From the NCBI RefSeq assembly GCF_021869535.1, contig NW_026262712.1, positions 104,102,140 to 104,166,139 on the forward strand: a DNA stretch of 64,000 nucleotides. The letters are read 5' to 3'. Shown here in pieces: positions 57,980 through 64,000 of this stretch. The stretch is from Mytilus californianus. Taxonomy: Eukaryota > Mollusca > Bivalvia > Mytilida > Mytilidae. Under the pieces are notes generated by a model. The model was not told the origin of the DNA, did no database searches, and was given only the letters and a program-made list of their open reading frames with translations. How positions within the stretch are numbered: position 1 is the first letter of the stretch; each line of letters begins with the position of its first letter. The translations under genes were made by a program, and so were the position numbers.

Positions 57980-60000
57980 TAGCTAGTAATTCCAAAAGTG
58001 CAGATATTTAAACATGTATTTGAATTTATTAAAAGGTCTGAGAGATTTCTTGTCATATGATACTGATTAGTGTATTTGCGGTACATTCACATCATCCGCA
58101 TCATCACCAATTTTTCCGTTATTATTGTTTCATCTTTTTTCAATAGCTAGAATTGTAAAGTATTGTATACTTTGAATATTGCATGCTCATATTAATATTG
58201 TATTGTTATATATTGTGTAATTTGGAGCGGACTTCATAAGTATGGTTTACTTGTGCCCAATCCATTTTACTCTGAGTAAATAAAATATGTTTAAACTAAG
58301 TAATTCCAATGTACTCTTTGCACAAATATAACTAACTGTCATATTTCATTTCTTAATCTCGTACTTAATTACCACTGCATTGTAAAGATATCCGTTTACC
58401 TTACTCATGTTAAAAAAAACCCAGACGTACAAGCAAATACTGTTACCCTTTTGTTAGACTGTGTGCATTTGATACCTCAATTTGTTAAAATGTAATTTAA
58501 GTTATATGACTAAAATGTTTAACGACCCTCTTATTTTGCTCAATATCCAGAAGCTAACATAATCCATCAAAAATTCTAGGCACGTTTCGTCTATAAAAGA
58601 CTCATCGGAGAGGCTTGAATTAAAAAAGTAAAATGTAAAATTATGTACGAAGTTGCAGAGTATCTTTTAGGGAAATTGTCTCTTTTAATTTGCAGAAAAG
58701 AAAAAACTTCAAGAAAAAGTTTTTTTTTTATTTTGTAAAAATATCAGCTCCATACAAATACTTCTACAAGTACAATATGCTTAACTTTGTCCATTTATGC
58801 AAAGCTTAAATGAGGCTGTCCTTCTGGAAACGCACATGACTTTGATAATTGTGAATATTGTAATTGACTGATTAAATTCAGGTCAGTTTTATTCATAGAA
58901 TATATATATACTTACTCATTTGTTTAATATTCATCTTCATTTTTTCGTTCGTGTGTACGAAGAATTCATTCAGCAATTTTACACAATATATGTCTTCCTT
59001 GTTCGTTCCTAGACTGTTTATTATATTATTTAACGTGGTAATGGATCACAATAATTTGTTTCTGGGGATAGATGGAAAACCGTATTCAAAAGAATTAACT
59101 TCGGCGAAATCAAATTACGATGGCTTATAATTTTGTTTTCATGTCAATAATGCAATATTATTTGAATAAAATATTAGATGGAGCTAGCTGATATATTCAT
59201 ATTTGTTATGTAATACAATTGTACCGAAAGATATATCTCCCCGTACTTTTAAGGTACACCTTTTTCATATTTCATCATGTGTAAGGTACATGTCAAAACA
59301 TGATTAATTTGATTATGAACAAGGCAAATAGGACAGTAAGACCGTACTTTAAAACTAAAATGGTGCCAATTACACCGTACTACTCAGCAATTACAGTCAA
59401 AAAAAGTAAAATGAATGAATATAAAAGAGAAAAGCAATTGTCACAAACATTATGAAGATTACATAAAACAAATGTTCTTCACATGTATCAAATGTTAGTG
59501 TCTGACTGAAGTAGTATGGTTCAAATTAAATATTTTCGTGTATGTTTTTTTCCGCAATGCAGCGTTATATAACATCCCATTTAAGATAGCATGTACCAGC
59601 AGTCATTTTTATCGGATAGCACTACAATGTACTACTAAGATTGTAATTGTGATACGTTTATACCGTTCTCACGATTGATGCAAGTCTATGAAATTTACTG
59701 TTCTGTTCAAAACGAATAATCGACAAGTTATTCCCATATCGTAACCCATTCATCTGGCTTTCGTATGATACAGGAATAAGAATAGACCCTTCACGATCTT
59801 CAAGGGTCGGGACAAATGACTTGCGTATTTCTGACTTAAAGGAGCATTAGCTACGAGTTCGACAAAAATTTAAAACACGTCAAAATAGGCTCAAAAGCAT
59901 CGCTGATGTACTCTTCACTTGCAAGTGAATAATTCGATCTCATGTAAATCCGCATTCATGTGAACTTCAATTTAGCTCCTTAGTGGAGATGGGTTACGCA
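57980..60000. other. AT-rich spacer
   Basis: 58560-58615 holds a diverged reverse family C piece (CACGTTTCGTCTATAAAAGA). Otherwise nothing is supportable. Confidence 0.35.
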
Positions 60001-60059
60001 TGTAATAGGCGTGTTCGGCTATTTAAAGGAAAAGAATGTCAACATTGAAAGTGAAACAA

Positions 60060-60250
60060 AGGTTTCGTTGAATGATTCGATCCACAAAATTTCGTTGACT
60101 GATTCGATCCACAAAAAATAGGAAATGGTTTCATAGCTAGCCAAACCTCTCACTTGTATGACAATCTTATAGAATTCCATTATATTGACAACAATTTGTG
60201 AGCAAAACAAACACATAATAGTTAAACATTTTAAAAATTTGGGTACAGCA
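60060..60250 (+). repeat. Short tandem plus a family A-like tail next to the Penelope-like element
   Basis: TGATTCGATCCACAAAA occurs twice at 60071-60118. It is followed by TTTCATAGCTAGCCAAACCT and TGACAATCTTATAGAATTCC, resembling the GTGGCTAGCCAAACCT part of the 33.7-kb repeat. The position just 3' of the RT (minus sense) parallels the 34-kb element. Confidence 0.45.
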
Positions 60251-60539
60251 GTCAACATTGTGTTATAATCTTAATCACTATAAAAACAAATAACTGTTTC
60301 AACAAAGTAAAACAAAATAGCATTTAGACACTCTTTAGAAAAAGTACATAAGCAAAAATGAAAGACAAAAATACAAAATTGACCATAATTACAATAACAC
60401 AATGGCGGGATGTATAAATACCGAGCCACTACAAAAATATACTACCAAATACGGACTAAACAGTAAAGGTAAAAAATGTACAAGGACAAATAAAAAGAAC
60501 ACTTTAACACGTAGTCAAGATGATAAACAATGTCTGTAC

Positions 60540-62560
60540 CTAGAATCTATACATACTTCAAGACCATCATGTATTATTTGTGAAGTTGATACGGAATATT
60601 TATCAACAAGGTCTTGGTATCTTCCAATGAACTTTTTTTAGGAAAGAGGACGAGACGTTCTTTGACATAACCCTGGTTCCTGAACTTTCTGCTCAGATAC
60701 TGGTGACGTTTTATAAAGTCTGAGTAGCAGCTGCAAGTTCTTGAATACCGAATGAGTTGAGAAATATATATCCCATATTCAGGAAAAGTTGGTATTTTGC
60801 TGCTAAGGTAGAGGAAATTTATAATTTCAGAATTAAAATCATCTCGTTTGTCATAGATTCAGGTACTGAGATGACCGCTTATGTCAAATTCGAGGTATAA
60901 GTCTAAAAATGAGGCACAGGAAGCCGTGTTTGTTGTTTCTTTAATTTCTAGTTCTGGCTGAAGGATACATTAATGGAACCCAATCAGAAAAGTTTGGATT
61001 GTTAATGGAAAGAACATCATCAATATATCTGAATGTGAAATTAAATGATCTGGCTTCTTTGATCTTCCCTTTTTTTGACAAGTGTCTGAAGGAACTCCGA
61101 CTCATATGAAAATAAGAAGAGGTCGGGAAGGAGATGCGCACAATTCGTTCCCATAGGAATGCCGAAAATTTGTTGAAAAAGTCTACCTCCGAATTCCACA
61201 AATATGTCGTCAATAAGACACTCCAACATACTGATCATTTGTTCCTCTCTTAAGCGTGGTTTGCTTTTTTGTTCACTATTAACAAAATATGCCGAATGGT
61301 ATCCCAAAACAATAAATTTATAGCCGTATGCTACCATTTTTATATTGAAAAGCATTGTGGATTAGTTTTTAAGACGATTTTTCAATTTCACATGTGGGAA
61401 TGGTGGTATATAGGGTTAAAAAATCAAAAAATTTGATAGAATTAATTTCAGAGAACATCGATATTTAAATTATCCAGAAGTTCTTTAGAGTTTTTTTAGA
61501 ATCCACATATGATTAATACAACTACGCGAGGAAACAGTTTCACAATATTTCTGAAGACCATCTTTCACTGCGGACAGAATTTTAGTCAATTTAATGGACA
61601 ATTCCTTTGCAGAACATACAGATGAGCTGACAATGTACCACTGTTTGTAAGGAATTTTGTGAAGCTTAGGTATCCAATACAAACAAGGTAAGTCCTCAGA
61701 TTTGCTGTAATGTTCATTGAAGCCTTGAAGCACTTATGATTCGCCAAAATCTCTTCCTGTCAAATGATGTTTTTGTATGTGGGATTACCTCATTGCTCAT
61801 TTATTCCTAATTCTTTTACAAGGCACTCGTAGTAGGACGATTTACTTACAAAGACAATATTATTAGAAGCTTTGTCCGCAGGAACAACAACATATATATC
61901 GTGAAAAGATGATAAACACTCTTTTTTGTCTCTGAAAACGGACTTTGGTCGATAATTCACATAGTTTTTCAACTTATGAATTCGACGATTTATCAGAGAC
62001 CTGAGTGTTTTAACCCATTCTGACAAAGTGTTCAAGGTCAACTTCTTTTCATTTAGCCCATGCTCTGGCGTAGTCCTCGATGGAACCCATAATTATTTTG
62101 AAGTTATGGTTCCAATTGATGTGTTGGTGTTTTCTGAACTTAGGACCATGAGATATCATCTTTTGGAGATGTTCATGTTGAATTATGTTTAGATCCCCGA
62201 TAATAACATGACCAGAGGGGCTGTAAATATAAGGCGAGTGGGAACAGTCACATGTCAGAGTTTTTTTTATGTTTTCTTCTAAATCAAGGTCCTACAATGC
62301 TTGCTTATAGTTAAATACCTTAGGTGCAATGGTTTTAGTGTTACTGTAGGATACAATAGGATAGGAACAGAGTGATTTTGAAAATAAAGTGAAATTTTAG
62401 ATGTTACCGCTTTGTGATGAAGAACGTTGCTGATGTTGATAGCATCAATTCCTTTATTAGTAAACTGAACTGGAAGGAATTTCCTCTTTGCATCATGTAA
62501 AGGTACTGATCTTACTGGTTTAAAAATATGGAAAAGAGCTACATCCCAAATCATACTGAA
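60540..62560 (-). pseudogene. Penelope-like element RT protein, nearly complete but broken
   Basis: In order on the minus strand: 62554-62279 FHIFKPVRSVPLHDAKRKFL and a conserved N-terminal segment; 62260-62060 HVIIGDLNIIQHEHLQKMIS and NWNHNFKIIMGSIEDYARAW; 62041-61790 TLSEWVKTLRSLINRRI and IYVVVPADKASNNIVFVSKS (the K-A-S fingers block); 61733-61485 LYWIPKLHKIPYKQWYIVSS; 61355-61041 FGIPMGTNCAHLLPDLFLFS; 61070-60990 FNFTFRYIDDVLSINN with the catalytic Y-I-D-D; then thumb pieces ending KKFIGRYQDLVDKYSVS near 60560. Stops and shifts between blocks make it inactive. No GIY-YIG domain was seen. The family is assigned from motif order, not a search. Confidence 0.75.
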
Positions 62561-62569
62561 CAGTCAGTA

Positions 62570-64000
62570 TATTGGAAAAAATGTATTTATGCATCCCTTG
62601 TCAAGTGCATAATCTCTCAAACATTTAAGAAAATTACCTTGCAGTGAAAAAAAGAATAGTTCTAATATATATTATCGAGTCCATGCATTGTTAATTGTTT
62701 ATTTTAGACTAGTTGTATTTTTGATTTACGTTTTAGTATGTTATACATCAAATATGAGAATTTGAGTCAAATCTGTGAACATGAATTAGACAGGTAATGC
62801 CCCTTCAAGTTGTGCGAATAGAAATTTTGTACAAACAATCACGTGTTGTAAATGTTACATACTAACGCTATATAAATGGTGATTACATATAATAACAAAA
62901 ACACACTTGTAATCATTCAATACTGCTTCATATGTGCTTGTTTTTGGCGTCGTTCTTCTTTCTGTGAGTGATGTCAGATGTCCTTTTTTTTATCTATGAT
63001 ACTTGTTTGCCTATTTGTATGTTCTCATTTTTGAGCATGGTATTAATTTTACGGCTTTTCTCCTATAATCGTTCTCAATATGTTCAAGTAAAATTTCATT
63101 TATTTAGTCTGGTTCAAGGTGATTATTTTCGTCAGTGCTTTCCAGAGATGCTACATTACACATGACCACTGAAAACAGAGTAGTTAAAATACAATGTGTG
63201 TTTTTTGTTTGTTTCAGAGATCAGTGTTAGTACATCCTTAAAACAATGGTTTAAATTTCCCTCCTTCGGTAAACGTTTATGAATTAACCAGAGAAGTGTG
63301 TGTTATCTTTATCTTTGGAAAATTGAAGCATACAAAAAGAAAGTTGCATATAATGTGATTTTAACTTTAACTCCATCAACCAGTCCGGAAAAAAAATAAA
63401 TTATCTTCATAATCAGAAAATATGGAAACTGAAATGTATTTTTCCTTGAATAAGTTATAATCCTTATTATAACACTATAGTTTTATTTTTAATGTTTGAA
63501 GTTAACGTATTTCAAATTTAATTTTCACTTTTTTTTCAAATATTACTCTCTAGCTAAACAAATATATGTTTATACTTATTTTTTTTTACCTTAACAGAAG
63601 AAATTTATAAATCGCAGATCAGTAGTAATATCTTCTCAATTTATTTTAAAAGTACCTTTCTGTTCTCAAGTCAATTTAGTGCTTGACCTTTGTGTAGAAC
63701 GTGCCTATTGTTGAAGATTGTATGCTAATACTTAAATGTCGTTCTGTGCGTGGTTTGATATGCCATTGACGTATACTCCAGATTTTATTCATACATATTT
63801 TGTGATCTTATAACTTTAATTCCTACGGTGTAAAGTTTGAAGACTGAAGTGCTTTACTTATGGATGAAGTCGATTTTATCAAATGAGATGTCATGTATTA
63901 TAATGACACAAAAATCCAATACTGTATCTCTTTTACTTCATTCTAAATCATCCACAGATTGTAAAGCTATGCAATTATTGACTATCCAATGTTTTCCTGG
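62570..64000. other. AT-rich end of the window
   Basis: Short frames only (for example 62968-63165). No splice-bounded exon, repeat array or RNA gene is seen. Confidence 0.35.

Noticed and set aside
60402-60641. Plus-strand 79-residue frame MAGCINTEPLQK and onward
   Set aside because: The opposite strand continues the Penelope-like thumb (KKFIGRYQDLVDKYSVS), so this is its shadow.

Overview
The window looks like AT-rich nuclear DNA from an animal, most likely a marine bivalve close to Mytilus. There are no bacterial-style operons. Coding sequence is sparse and broken into short exons with GT/AG borders and AATAAA signals. Between the exons lie old non-LTR and Penelope-like retroelement pieces, terminal-inverted-repeat (TIR) and foldback elements, and dispersed repeats that I recognise from mussel-type genomes. 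The species is inference; I could not run a search.

Host genes. (1) About 2.9-3.7 kb, minus strand: a two-exon gene for a 148-residue single-pass membrane protein, with a TATA box and an AATAAA. (2) 6.6-13.2 kb, plus strand: a Ras-superfamily small GTPase in two visible exons, with motifs G1-G5, a very cysteine-rich tail and a terminal CTLL prenylation box. Its 5.8-kb intron is full of mobile DNA, and the two exons do not join in frame as they stand. (3) 36.7-39.7 kb, minus: a two-exon gene for an 86-residue secreted peptide with no cysteine in the mature part. (4) 31.5-33.3 kb, minus: three phase-consistent exons whose last exon is a clear, ungapped paralogue of gene 3. (5) 29.9-31.3 kb, minus: three small exon candidates that share phase and may form the end of another gene. 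A few other exon-like pieces (4.8, 13.5, 16.2, 18.3 and 31.9 kb) are unassigned.

Mobile DNA. A L1/Tx1-type LINE lies at 20.7-24.4 kb (minus), and a 3' end of the same family at 1.8-2.3 kb (plus). A second LINE type, with endonuclease, RT and RNase H, occupies 13.2-17.7 kb (minus) and is split by a 1.8-kb insertion with palindromic ends. Penelope-like RT remains occur at 10.2, 27.9-29.2, 30.5-31.1, 34.7-35.3, 45.9, 55.7 and 60.5-62.6 kb. The 34.7-kb remnant sits between two roughly 370-bp direct repeats. There are also several hairpin or TIR elements and a tRNA-type SINE.

Satellite-like DNA. 51.9-55.2 kb is an array of about 60 copies of a 54-bp unit, with a higher-order repeat of about 1.13 kb marked by a recurring 1-bp deletion; both strands stay open for long stretches. 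43.8-44.35 kb holds a dense array of palindromic TTAGCATATGCTAA-type motifs inside inverted GGCGCGGAAT-type ends.

The remainder is AT-rich, non-coding DNA in which I see little.
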